DNA of 64,000 nucleotides, from contig JABYQU010000008.1 of assembly GCA_022264855.1 (NCBI GenBank), positions 496,001-560,000 of the forward strand, read 5' to 3'. Positions within the stretch are counted from its first letter, which is position 1, and every line of letters begins with the position of its first letter. The DNA is from Lenzites betulinus. Taxonomy: Eukaryota > Basidiomycota > Agaricomycetes > Polyporales > Polyporaceae. Of the stretch, positions 21,703-31,713 are shown piece after piece. Under the pieces are notes generated by a model. The model had not been told where the DNA came from. It saw only the letters and a program-made list of their open reading frames with translations, and did not search any database. Made by a program: the position numbers and the translations under genes.

Positions 21703-22961
21703 TAGTGCTGCCGCAAGGTAAAGGTACCTTGATGCAAGGTGCACCTTGCCTTGATCTGCCGAGATGCCGGCCACCTTGATACCACCTTAAGGTCGATTAT
21801 TTCACCTCAAGGTAACTCAAGGTGAGGCTATTTCCCGAGTGTCGACGTGCGCCACGAGTCACTCGCGTGGGATTCTCGTGAAACTCGCGTGGCGCAGGGT
21901 CACGTTGCTCAACGCGAACGCGGTATCGCTCTCGCGTCGTTTGCCGCACATTCATCTGGACGCGTTTCTGCTCTGTACTTGCTACTGTTCGGCTTCAATA
22001 ACACTCTGAATTTCCCTGTCGTTCGCCAAAATCCATTTTTGAAGAGGACTTAACTCTACGGGCCCAGACGCCAAAGGATGTCCTTGAAGGGTGCCGCAGC
22101 TGAGTTGCGCACGCGACACAAAGCACACGCGCCCCTCGCCCCTCTGACGTCCTTTTGCCACAGCTTGTCGCAAACGGTGAGTGCAGTATTCGATTAATAG
22201 CTCGGGAGATGTCCTAGCGTGGTTAATGCAATTCCCTGCCATGTACCTGGATGTGGGAGGGCTCCTCAGCAACTCTTGTAGCTGTTGCTCGTTTGTTGGC
22301 GTTCACGTTGAGAGCCCGGAGGAAAAACACGGATACTTCAGTGCCCATCTTGACCACGCCAGCCGCCAGCGAGTCTTCTGTCGCCGAGTCCTACCCAACG
22401 TTGGACAGATACCACTCCTACGGCATCCGGCCCCATCTGTTGCCTTCAACACTGCACTGCGAGTCATAAAACAACTCCTAGCGGTGACGACACCTGTATT
22501 CTAGAATATGAATAGATTTTATGATTTTTCAGGAATTCTTCTCTCAGTTCAATGCAATGTGCGAAGCTCTGGAGGTGAACGTTAACCGCCAGTACATGCG
22601 GCCGACCAACTTGCATCAATATCAAATCTGATGAGTGTCACCTTTGCATTTGGTACATGAGGTGCTCAGCAAGGCCGGACTCGTGTATAACGTGCATCCC
22701 CGTATTTTTTCCACTACGTGCTATGTTCTGGATCATCCCCGAGTCCAAGTTTACTGCTCCTGCTAATTCCTGTGGGCGCCTAAATGCCATATTGGGGCGA
22801 AAAGCGCCCGCCATTGCCGTTTTCTGCGCATCGCTCCGCACGTGCGCGACCTCGAGTTGCATCAAGGTGCACCTTGAGTCACCTTGATGGGGTCAAGGTG
22901 GGTCAAGGTCATCAACTCCGACACCTTAAGGCCACCTTTACCTTACCTTGCGGCAGCACTA
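21703..22961. mobile_element. hAT-like non-autonomous element, 1,259 bp, 8-bp TSD
   Basis: The left end begins TAGTGCTGCCGCAAGGTAA, and the reverse complement of the right end begins with the same 19 bases. Both ends are bordered by CCGGAGAG (21,695-21,702 and 22,962-22,969), an exact 8-bp target duplication. The termini and duplication length fit the hAT superfamily. CAAGGT and AAGGTG motifs are dense in the first 130 and last 110 bases in both orientations, as expected of subterminal transposase sites. There is no transposase frame inside. The element lies about 120 bases upstream of the sedolisin TATA box. Confidence 0.9.
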
Positions 22962-23081
22962 CCGGAGAGAGAGCGGACGGGGAGCGCCGAGGAGTGGAGC
23001 AGGGAAGCATGCTCGCTGACTTCCTTCGTGTTTCGATCACCCTCAACTTCTGGGGTTCGCGCTCGAACATGTGCGCCCAAG

Positions 23082-23089
23082 TATATATA
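23082..23089 (+). promoter_or_regulatory. TATA box of the sedolisin gene
   Basis: TATATATA lies 79 bases before the chosen ATG at 23,161 and is followed by a C/T-rich leader. Confidence 0.6.
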
Positions 23090-23160
23090 CGCCGCTCTCG
23101 CCGTCCTCGACAGCACGCACGCCCTGCTCCTTCCCCCCATCTCCCAGCCCGACCGCACCA

Positions 23161-25322
23161 TGGTCGCCCACACACGCCTCCTGGCACTCTCGCTCTTTAC
23201 GTCTCTTGCGTTCGCTACCCCCACTTTCAACAGGTTTTCTAGGGATCTCCTTATTCACGACTCGCTTGACGTTGTCCCCGCTGGCTTTGCGCTCGCCGGT
23301 GCTGCTCCTGCCCAGACGCCTTTGAACCTTCGCATCGCTCTCGTCCAGCAAGATCCGGATGCAGTCGTAAACGCGCTCTATAATGTTAGCGATCCCACCA
23401 GCGACTCGTACAGCCAGCATCTCACCCAAGACGAGGTCTGTTTCCTTGCTGTCTACCCCACTATTTATCGCAATTAAATAGTTCCATCACATAGGCTGCC
23501 AAACTCGCCGCACCTAGCCCGGACAGCGTAGCCGCGGTCAACGCCTGGCTCGCCGAGCACGGCCTTACCGCCACGCCTCTTACCCCTGCGGGCGACTGGG
23601 TACAGGTGCAGGTCAACGTCAGCAAGGCAAACTCTCTGCTTGCCGCCAACTACTCTCTTTACACCCACGAATCTTCGGGGGTAGAAGCTATTCGCACCCT
23701 CGCCTACTCCATTCCTGCGAGCCTCCACGCCCACATTGACTTGATCCACCCTACTACCGGGTAAGTCGAGAGTCTCGCGTTTCCAGGCGTTCAGTTCAAC
23801 GCGGATGCCGCGTATTCGCCGACGTTCGTGATCCCCGGACTTGGCGAAGGCCGATTCCAATTGACTTAAATCACACGCAGGTTCCCTCCATCTGTGAAGT
23901 CGGACATCACACTCACCAAGCGCTCCTTCCATGAACCCATCGCTGCTCGTTCCTTGGCGTCCAACTGCGCGAATGGAACCACGCCGGCTTGTCTGCAGGA
24001 ACTATACAACATTCCTACCACCCCCGCTACCGTGAAGTCGAACAAGCTCGGCGTAACCGGTCGTTTCGGAAACAATGTCCACTATACTTTCCTCGAGGTA
24101 GGCTTCTCCGTTCCTTCCGTGATGGTGTAAACCTAGTCTTACGGGCAATATCAGACGTTCTTGAAGATGTACCGCCCTGACATGAACCCCGCGACTAACT
24201 TCTCCGTCACGTTGCTCGACGGCGGGAACAATGACCAGGACGTGCCTTCTGTGTCCGAGGGTGTAAGTGAATGCACTCGTGTTCAAGTAACTATACTGAT
24301 GTTGTTGGCCACAGGAACTTGACATTCAGTACACTGTCGGCCTCGCCACAGACGTCCCCGTGGAATACATCATGGTCGGGATCAAGTCCCAAGATGGCGA
24401 CCTTGAGGGGTACCTCGACGAGGTCAACTACCTGCTCTCTCAGAAGACTCCCCCGCAGGTCCTCACTACTAGCTACGGCTTCGGGGAGAGTAGCCTTTCC
24501 TTCAAGTTGGCCGAGTAAGTCATCTAGATTACATCATCCCTTCAATGTTTGACGTTTTACAGCAAACTGTGCAAGGCCTATGCCCAGCTCGGAGCCCGCG
24601 GCGTCTCTATACTCTATGCCTCCGGAGACAGCGGCGTAGGATGCAAGACGAACAGCACGGCCTTCCAGCCCACATTTCCATCCAACTGCCCCTAGTAAGC
24701 CATCCCCCTCCCTCCCCCGCCCCACTCACTAACACCCACCCCAGCGTGACCTCCGTCGGCGGCACACAGAACTACGCCCCCGAAGAAGCCTGGTCCGGGT
24801 CCTCCGGCGGCTTCTCCAACTACTTCCCCTTGCCGTCCTACCAAGCTCCCGCCGTGAGCACCTACCTCGCGCACCTCGCCTCCACGCATTCTCCCGCGCA
24901 GGGCCGCTTCAACGCCTCCGGGCGGGCGTTCCCCGACGTGTCCGCAAAGGCGGACGCATTCCAGGTGTGGGAGAACGCGACGTCGGGCCTGTTCGGCACG
25001 AGCGCGGCGAGCCCGACGTTCGCGAGCGTCGTCGCGCTCCTGAACGACCGTCTCGCGCAGCGGGGACGCGCGCCGCTCGGGTTCTTGAACCCGTGGCTGT
25101 ACTCGACGGGCGCGCAGGGGCTCAATGACATCAAGCAGGGGAATAGCTCGATCGAGTGTAATGGGGAGGAGGTCGGTTTTGAGGCAGCGGCAGGGTGGGA
25201 TCCGGTGAGTGGATAGATTTGGTGGGGATGTCGTGGTGCGTGGGTCGCTGATGAGTTGTGCGTAGGTTACGGGCCTCGGGACGCCGGATTTCGAGAAGCT
25301 GCTCAAAGTCATCGGGCTCTGA
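23161..25322 (+). CDS. Sedolisin (S53) tripeptidyl-peptidase, secreted
   Basis: This is a multi-exon acid serine-carboxyl protease that would release peptides outside the cell. The first ATG after the TATA box opens a signal peptide ([13 protein letters not shown]) and then a pro-kumamolisin-type propeptide ([12 protein letters not shown]). Seven introns can be placed, near 23,436, 23,762, 24,097, 24,263, 24,516, 24,695 and 25,205. In the catalytic domain, EGELDIQY supplies the Glu and Asp, and [11 protein letters not shown] the oxyanion region. LFGTSAASP supplies the serine, with Phe where SGTS is usual. [13 protein letters not shown] forms the C-terminal calcium-site region. The stop is at 25,320-25,322. 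Length and order fit fungal sedolisins. Its promoter is interrupted by the hAT-like element. Confidence 0.9.
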
Positions 25323-25860
25323 ACGCGCCCATCCGCTTTGTCGTTCTCTACCACCAGCGAAGAAGTACACAGGACGAGCGGTGTGCTTCTGCTGTGGTCG
25401 GACTCTCGCTATCGTCGCTATCGTCGCTACACGGACTTCCTACGTGCATCACGGACAATGCGACTTTGTTGTTGTCGGACTACAGCGCACGGTTGTTAAC
25501 GTTCATCGCTGAGGTTTGAGGACGCTGATCAGGCTCGTAAGACGTCGTTCTACCTACAGTACAGGTTGAGCGCACTACTCATATAATCTGACTATGTACT
25601 TAAGTACGTACATGTAGCAGCGCGAAGCGATGATTTTGGTCTTGAGTTAGCGATCTCCTCGTCAATCCAAGACCAAGACTGCATTCGTGCTACCTAGCGC
25701 TGCTGCGAATGCACTTACGAAACCCGCGTCGCTTTGCGAACTTTCCCGCACGCGCATGGAAGTATAAGGAAAAGAAATTGAAGTATCGTAAGGGAACCCC
25801 AAAAGAAACATGTCCGAGACCGACTCCCAAGGAAACAGAGAAAGGAAAGGGATCGTATCG
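25323..25860. other. Intergenic region after the sedolisin gene
   Basis: No gene seen. A short inverted repeat, TTGGTCTTG (about 25,635) with CAAGACCAA (about 25,665), lies within a larger weak palindrome bounded by GCAGCG-type sequence. It could serve as a terminator hairpin or be a decayed element. Confidence 0.35.
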
Positions 25861-25869
25861 TAATAAGAG

Positions 25870-26760
25870 TACACTCGTATTTTTGTGCTTTGCTCCGTAT
25901 AACCTGTTTTTGTAGTTTCGTAAGGCATGACCGCCGAGCCCATGTATCGTAAGAGTCGAGAGAGAGAGAAAGAGAGAGGAAAGGAGCGTCCAGAGAAAGT
26001 ATAGTAAGCGTCCATGTTTTTGTGCGTTTCTGATTTTGACCTGTTTTCGGGTTTGTCTAGGGTTTTGATAGAGCGAGGACGGGGCGCGAGACGAAGAGGC
26101 GAGAGAGAGGAGGATCGGTGACCGTGTTTTTGTGCGTTTGTGTTTATGACCTGTTTTCGGGGCTTGTCTAGGGGTTTTCTGTCGAAGGCGAAGAGAGACG
26201 AAGACTGGTGACCGTGATTTTGCGTGTTTGTGTTTATGACCTGTTTTCGGGTTTGTCTAGGGTTTCGGTGGGGCGCAGGCAAGACCGAGACGAAGAGAGA
26301 CGAGGCCAGGAGAGACGAGGAGGCGAGGTGACCGTGTTTTTGCGTGTTTCTGATTTTGACCTGTTGTCTGGGGTTTCCTGGGTTGGACGCGCGAGAGACT
26401 AGAGAGGAACGAAGAGGAGAGAAGAGGAAGGAAGGAAGGATCGCAGGTGACCGTGTTTTTGCGTGTTTGTGGTTATGACCTGTTTTCGGGGTTTGTCTAG
26501 GATTTTGCTGTCGAAGGCGGGGCGCGAGAGGAGACGACGAGAGACGGAGAGAGACAAGGACTGGTGACCGTGTTTTTGCGCGTTTGTGATTATGACCTGT
26601 TTTCGGGTTTGTCTATGGGTTTTGCGAGTCGAACCACGAGGACCAGGAAGGAGACCCAGAGAGAAAGAGAAGGAAGAGAGAGAGGCAGAGAGACCCGGTG
26701 ACCGTGTTTTTGTGCGTTCGTGATTATGACCTGTTTTCGGGTTTGTCTATGGTTTTTTGC
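25870..26760. repeat. Tandem array: conserved core alternating with purine-rich spacers
   Basis: A core of about 50 bases containing TGTTTTTGCGTGTTTGTG, then ATGACCTGTTTTCGGGTTTG and TCTAGGGTTTT, begins at about 26,015, 26,125, 26,215, 26,335, 26,454, 26,571 and 26,705. A decayed copy lies near 25,877. Spacings are 90-134 bases. Cores are well conserved, but the spacers are variable G/A-rich runs. Read on the other strand the core holds AAACCCTAGACAAACCC. Minus-strand open frames through the array are repeat translations and are not annotated as a protein. Confidence 0.9.
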
Positions 26761-27342
26761 CGAGAGCCGCATCGCGTCCAGGGGATGCCAAGAGGAGAAA
26801 GCAGAGCGAAGAAGAAGAGAGAGAAAGCCGAAACTGCCCAGAGCCAGAAATTGAAAGCGCGTTGGTGTTTGAAGGTTGAGACGTCGGGTGAGAGCGGAGG
26901 GGCGGAGTAGGGGGAGGGCGGCAGGCCAGTGCCGGTGCGTCCCCCGATGGTGGCACTCGCGACAAGCGCGAGCACAAGTTCGAGCCAGGTCAGGCGATAT
27001 CGAGGTGTCGAAGGTACTAGTGAGGAGGTGTGGCGAGGTACCGACAGTGGGCGCGAGAGCGACGAGCTCAGACACGGCCGCCCGAAAGAAGTTCGGGCAG
27101 CGATGTCTCAGTCAGCGGCTCGCGAGCGGCCGAGGAGGTCAAGACCTCGCGCGGGCGCATCCGGCAGCGAGCGACCGGATCGTACACGACATAAGCTAGA
27201 TCGTCGTCGTGCCATAAGGGCGACGACTACGAAGCCCGAGCTCCCGTCCGCGGTCTGCAGTCTGCAGTCTGCATGACCGCGCGGGGGGCTCCGTCGGCGG
27301 ATGCGCAAGGGAGCGAACGGGCGCGTGCCCCGCACTCGCTCC
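26761..27342. other. Spacer between tandem array and kinase 3' end
   Basis: No gene is supported. The sequence is purine-rich at first and then GC-rich, with a small (CTGCAGT)3 repeat at about 27,256-27,274. It probably contains the 3' untranslated region of the kinase. Confidence 0.4.
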
Positions 27343-30053
27343 CTACGCCCCGCTGGGGACAACCCAGGGACTCCGCTCCCGCGCCCTCGGCGCGAGATCA
27401 GCGGTGCACGACGACGTCTCCGATCTGGGAAGGGACGCGCGAGACGCGGGGACGGCCCACGGGCAGCGTTCCCGCGCTCGCGGCGCCAGGTCGGGCGGCG
27501 TCGCCTTCCCGCTCTCTATCGAAGACGCCATCGTCGCCGCCGAGCGGGAGCACGCGCGAGACCGTGCCCGCGGGCCGCGTTCTCTCGGACGCGGCCCGAG
27601 CGCAATCGTCGTCCACACGTCGTCCGACGCGGGGGAGGAGTGCGGCTCGGGCGTCGTCTCGCGCGTGCTCGTGCACGGATACTTCCCCGGGTTACCCTCA
27701 AAGAGCGGCGAGTTGACTCGCGTCGCATCCGTCACCGGCCTCGTCCGCAACCCCGTTGCGAGGTCGTAGCCCATAGAGACTAGCATGCTATCGTAGTACT
27801 TCCTGGACGCCTCCCAGCTATCCTCCTTCTTCGGCACGGGGGCAGGAACGCGGGCGTTGCGTGCGTAATCCGCGCCCCATAGTTCACCATCCAAGCTATA
27901 GGCTGAGCTGATGACATCCCAAAGATAAGGGCGCGGCGAGCCACGGTATATAGCGCCTGTGTGTGAGGGAGGAGCGAAGAATGCCGGAGACGCCGGGCTT
28001 GCAGGGAGCGCGCGCGGCGCGAAGAATGCCGTGAGCGACGGTGGGAGCGGCGATGTTGGCGGTGCCGATGGTATGACAAGCGGCAGTGACGTCTTGTGCG
28101 AGGCCTTCTCGAGGCGCGCCGGGCGGGACTCCAGGTTGGGGGAGACCCACTCGTACCACGGATGGGGAGCTGTGCCCTCCGCGAACGGAGTACCGAACTG
28201 GACCTCCTGGGCCTCCTTGGTCTGTTCGGGCTCAATTAGTTAGCGTGTGCATCTGAGGTAGAAGAGAAAATAGTACTCACTGGCTTGACCACTTGAGTCG
28301 GACGGATGGGCCTCGGCTGCTTGCGCTGCGAGAGCGAGTCCCAGTCGCTGTACTCCGCGTCAGAAGTATTCTAGAATAGACGAACTCGAATACAACTCAC
28401 ATCTCTGCGAACCAGGGGTGCGCCTTGATCTGTTCTAGCGAAGGCCTCCTTGACGGCTCCTTCTCCAGCATCTGGAAGATATAAGTGAGCTGTTGTCAGA
28501 GCACACAGGGACAGGAACCGGACTCACCATGTACAGCAGATCGTGTGCATCCACGTCCACATCGTCATCGACCTCTACCACTCCACTGAGGACACGCGCT
28601 AACAGTCTCCCCGGGTCCTGGTCACGGCCATCAATGCCGAACGGGAGCTGCGAGCGCTGCGTCAGTGACCGTCCCCACACAACACAGTGAGCAAATCGAT
28701 CGCGTACCCTACGGTTGAGAATCTCGAAGAACACCATGCCTAAGCCCCAAATATCCGCGGGGTAAGAATATGGCGCGCCAAGGCTGACCTCCGGGGCCAT
28801 ATACGCCACCGTCCCGCAATTCTGCCGCGTCACATCTATACTCTCGCCAGTGGCCCCTTCTCTCGGCACTACCGTGCACGCGCTGTCGACACCGGGACTA
28901 GGACTGTCCCAGTACGCGTGTTCTCTCCACGGCTGGTCGTCGGCAGGACGACCGAACGTGCGTGTGAGGCCAAAGTCGGCGAGGACAAGGTCGCCCTCGT
29001 TCGTGAGCAAGACGTTAGACGGTTTTAGATCGCGGTGCATGATGCGCCGACGGTGTAGCTCGTCCAGAGCAAGGACCTGGAAGTTCGTGATGAACGATGA
29101 GCGAGGGCTTGAATTAAAAACAGAAAGAGAACGTACGAGCTGTGCGCAATACTGACGCGCTTGTGAAGCTTCGAGCTTCTCGAAGCGGTAGATACGTGCT
29201 GTGAGTTCGCCTCCAGGGCAGAAATTCTGAAACCAGAAGGTAAGTCTTTACACACAATGTGCACAAAAGAAAGCGGCTCACCGATAGAAGGTAAAAATAC
29301 TCTTCATCTTCGAAGCTGCCTTTGAGCTGTGCACACCAGGGGTTCCCGGCGAGCAGCTTGGATGCATCTTGCTCCTGGAACGCGAGTCGGTACTCCTTGA
29401 GCCGCAAGCCTTGCTTCTTGATCATCTTGAGGGCGTAGAGCCGCCCAGAAGAAAGATACTCCACAAGGAGCACCGTGCCCTGGCCACCGTGCCCAAGGAC
29501 TCGCAGTACGCGGAAGTCCGACGTGCCCAATCTCTGCACGGGGGACGGCCCGGTGGCCTGGGTGATGCGTGCGGCGGCGGCGCGCTTGACGTCTGCGACC
29601 GGGAGCGCCTGCGTGAAGGGGGTCCGGGTGAGGAGGGGTGAGGTGGGCTTGCCGCGGGCAAGGCACGGGGAGAGCTCGGGGGACCCCACCAGCGTGGCGG
29701 TGGTAGAGAGCCCGAACTCAGCCTCGTCCTTGTAGCGCGCCACATTGCAAGCCATCTGTGAGGAAGCGGTGAGTGGGGTATGGAAGGGGAAGAGGGGGAA
29801 GGGAGCATACCATCTCGCCAGCCTCCGTGAAGACCATCTTGATGTGGACCTCCTCATCGGCGGGGATGTTCATGCATGCCTCAGCAACGAGCTGGATGGC
29901 CTCGATTTTCTAGGGAGAGTTCAGATGAGCGAAATGGAAGGCGAACACGCTACTGTATGGACGTACGACCGAATCTATGGCCTCCGCCGCAGTCTCGGCA
30001 GCAGCCTTCTGGGCGGCTTTCTTGCCCTTGAAGATAGAGAAGAGGTTCTTCAT
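27343..30053 (-). CDS. Serine/threonine protein kinase with long C-terminal tail
   Basis: The ATG at 30,053 opens a Lys/Ala-rich first exon ([20 protein letters not shown]). The second exon encodes [15 protein letters not shown]. The kinase domain follows: glycine loop [11 protein letters not shown], lysine in YALKMIKK, catalytic loop [15 protein letters not shown], and [20 protein letters not shown]. It ends at HPWFAE, followed by IDWDSL, after about six short introns. A tail of roughly 280 residues, rich in Pro, Ser and Arg, runs to the stop at 27,343. The last 170 codons are extremely GC-rich and contain the repeats [10 protein letters not shown] and [10 protein letters not shown]. The overall shape resembles AGC-like kinases. 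I cannot name a subfamily or substrate. Confidence 0.85.
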
Positions 30054-30520
30054 GACCGTGAAGGGTCGATGAAGCGTGAAGGGGTGTGAAGAATATTCGA
30101 AAGCAGCGAAAGCAGTGGAAAACAGTAAAGGGTCTGGGTGGGCAGTGACGGGAAGAAGATGAAGTTGGGAGGACTGGCATGCCTGCACCCCGTAGCTTTT
30201 ATTCTCTCTGTGAGTCGGCTGGCAAGTACTCTGGTCAAGGTCATCCTCCGGCCTGGGCCTAAGGACTGAGGGCCAGCCGTTGACGTGTTGACAGCGGCGG
30301 GCTGCTGGCCCTCGGCCGAAACCCGCTGTCAGCCTCCAAGTATCAGCTGGAGAATAGCAGATGAGAACGCGTAGACCCGTTCGGCGACCCTCGTATGGAG
30401 GCTCTTTCAAGGCCTATCAGCCATCAGCAACTTGAATACGAACCGCATCGTACAGATTTAGTGGATGGCAAGTACATTTTACACACATGTTGGATCTGCG
30501 AACTTCGGCAGCCGCTCTCG

Positions 30521-31206
30521 CTACTTCGCTTCCGCAACCGAGCCACACTCCGGGCACTTCCTGATCGACTCGTTGTTCTGCCAATTCTGTATCACGGGCT
30601 TGAGCTGTGTCCCAAGATCAGTGCAGTGGAAGGAGTCCTCCCGAATGATTGTAGGCTGGTTGTGCGCGCCGGATTTGCAGTACCAGCGCAGACGATCTGG
30701 TAGCAAGAGTGAGTGATAGCATTGGCAGGGGCCGATGAGCCTCACCTATCGATTTCTCGGGGCGTACCCGCTCTAGCACAAGTCCGATAGTGTCGGCAAA
30801 GCGTACGGGGTTGTGGGGTGTGTTTGCTATGTTATGGCGAGATAAGTCACGCTGACCTTGGTGTGAATCCGGTGGGTCTCCTACCAGGAAGCAGGAACAT
30901 TTCGCCTTCCTCAATCCTGATGTCCCTGAATTCGCCCTCATCCACAACACGGAGGAGCATGCCGCCCTTATGTTGGTAGAACCATTCCTGCGAACAGCGA
31001 TTGATTTATGCGAGTACGTGCGTCGTTTACGGTTTGCCTACTTCTGTCTCGTTTACATGGTAGTCGTTACGCTCGTTGGGGCCGCCAACGACCATGACGG
31101 TGAAGTCCTTGCCGGAGTACACACAGAAGTTGTTGACCGGAGGCTTCAGGAGATGGCCGTTCTCAGTAAGCCACTTCGGAAAGTTCAAGGGAGGTGCAAG
31201 AGGCAT
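30521..31206 (-). CDS. bna1: 3-hydroxyanthranilate 3,4-dioxygenase (kynurenine pathway)
   Basis: The enzyme opens the ring of 3-hydroxyanthranilate in NAD synthesis from tryptophan. Starting at 31,206, the reading shows [20 protein letters not shown], then [21 protein letters not shown] with the first metal-ligand His. Next comes [10 protein letters not shown] with its Glu and His region, [34 protein letters not shown], and [15 protein letters not shown]. The C-terminal CPECG is part of the rubredoxin-like iron site of the fungal and bacterial forms; the paired Cys of that site are partly visible. Four exons are needed. The length is about 180 residues, normal for the family. An upstream in-frame ATG at 31,224 would add six residues. 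Confidence 0.9.
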
Positions 31207-31713
31207 AGCGATGTCGTGCAGCAAGAATGCGAACTATAGCGACGATTGCTAGAGACGAGATGATATGACTCGCACAAGAAGAGACTGCACACCGAGTGGG
31301 CAGGAGTGTCCTTACTCAGATCCCCGGCAGCCACCGGCAAAAGCCGTTGCCGCGTGACGCGACGTGCAGAACGATGCAACGCGCTCTGGGGTTACGAAAT
31401 CCGAGCTAGTAAGGCAGTAGCATATGTTTTCATCGCATGATAGGGTGTGCAAAAAAAGAAAGCGTCAGAGCAGAATGAGCGCGAGAGAGAAGCTTCAGCC
31501 AGCCGCCCGCTTTCCTGGCTGCTTGTGACGGTCACGCGTATCTAGTCATGTGCCTTGTGATCGTCGTGACTGAGTCCCACTCGCGCCGAAACGCGTCCCC
31601 GGACTCCGTCAGCTCGTCGATGTCTACGACTTCACTCCGCTCTGCTCTATAGCTACACTCATCTTGGGCTGGTTTTACGTCTTGTCTACACTATAGAGCT
31701 CTTTCCAACAAAT
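31207..31713. promoter_or_regulatory. Shared divergent promoter of bna1 and rad17
   Basis: About 500 bases separate two genes transcribed away from each other. Pyrimidine-rich leader sequence occurs next to the rad17 ATG (CTCTTTCCAACAA). No canonical TATA box is obvious on either side, and no other gene is seen. Confidence 0.5.

Noticed and set aside
25662..26282. 206-codon minus-strand frame over the tandem array
   Set aside because: It is a translation of the repeat itself and changes character with each spacer.
25870..26760. CRISPR-like array
   Set aside because: Repeat-spacer layout is superficially similar, but this is a eukaryotic nuclear context and the spacers are low-complexity purine runs.
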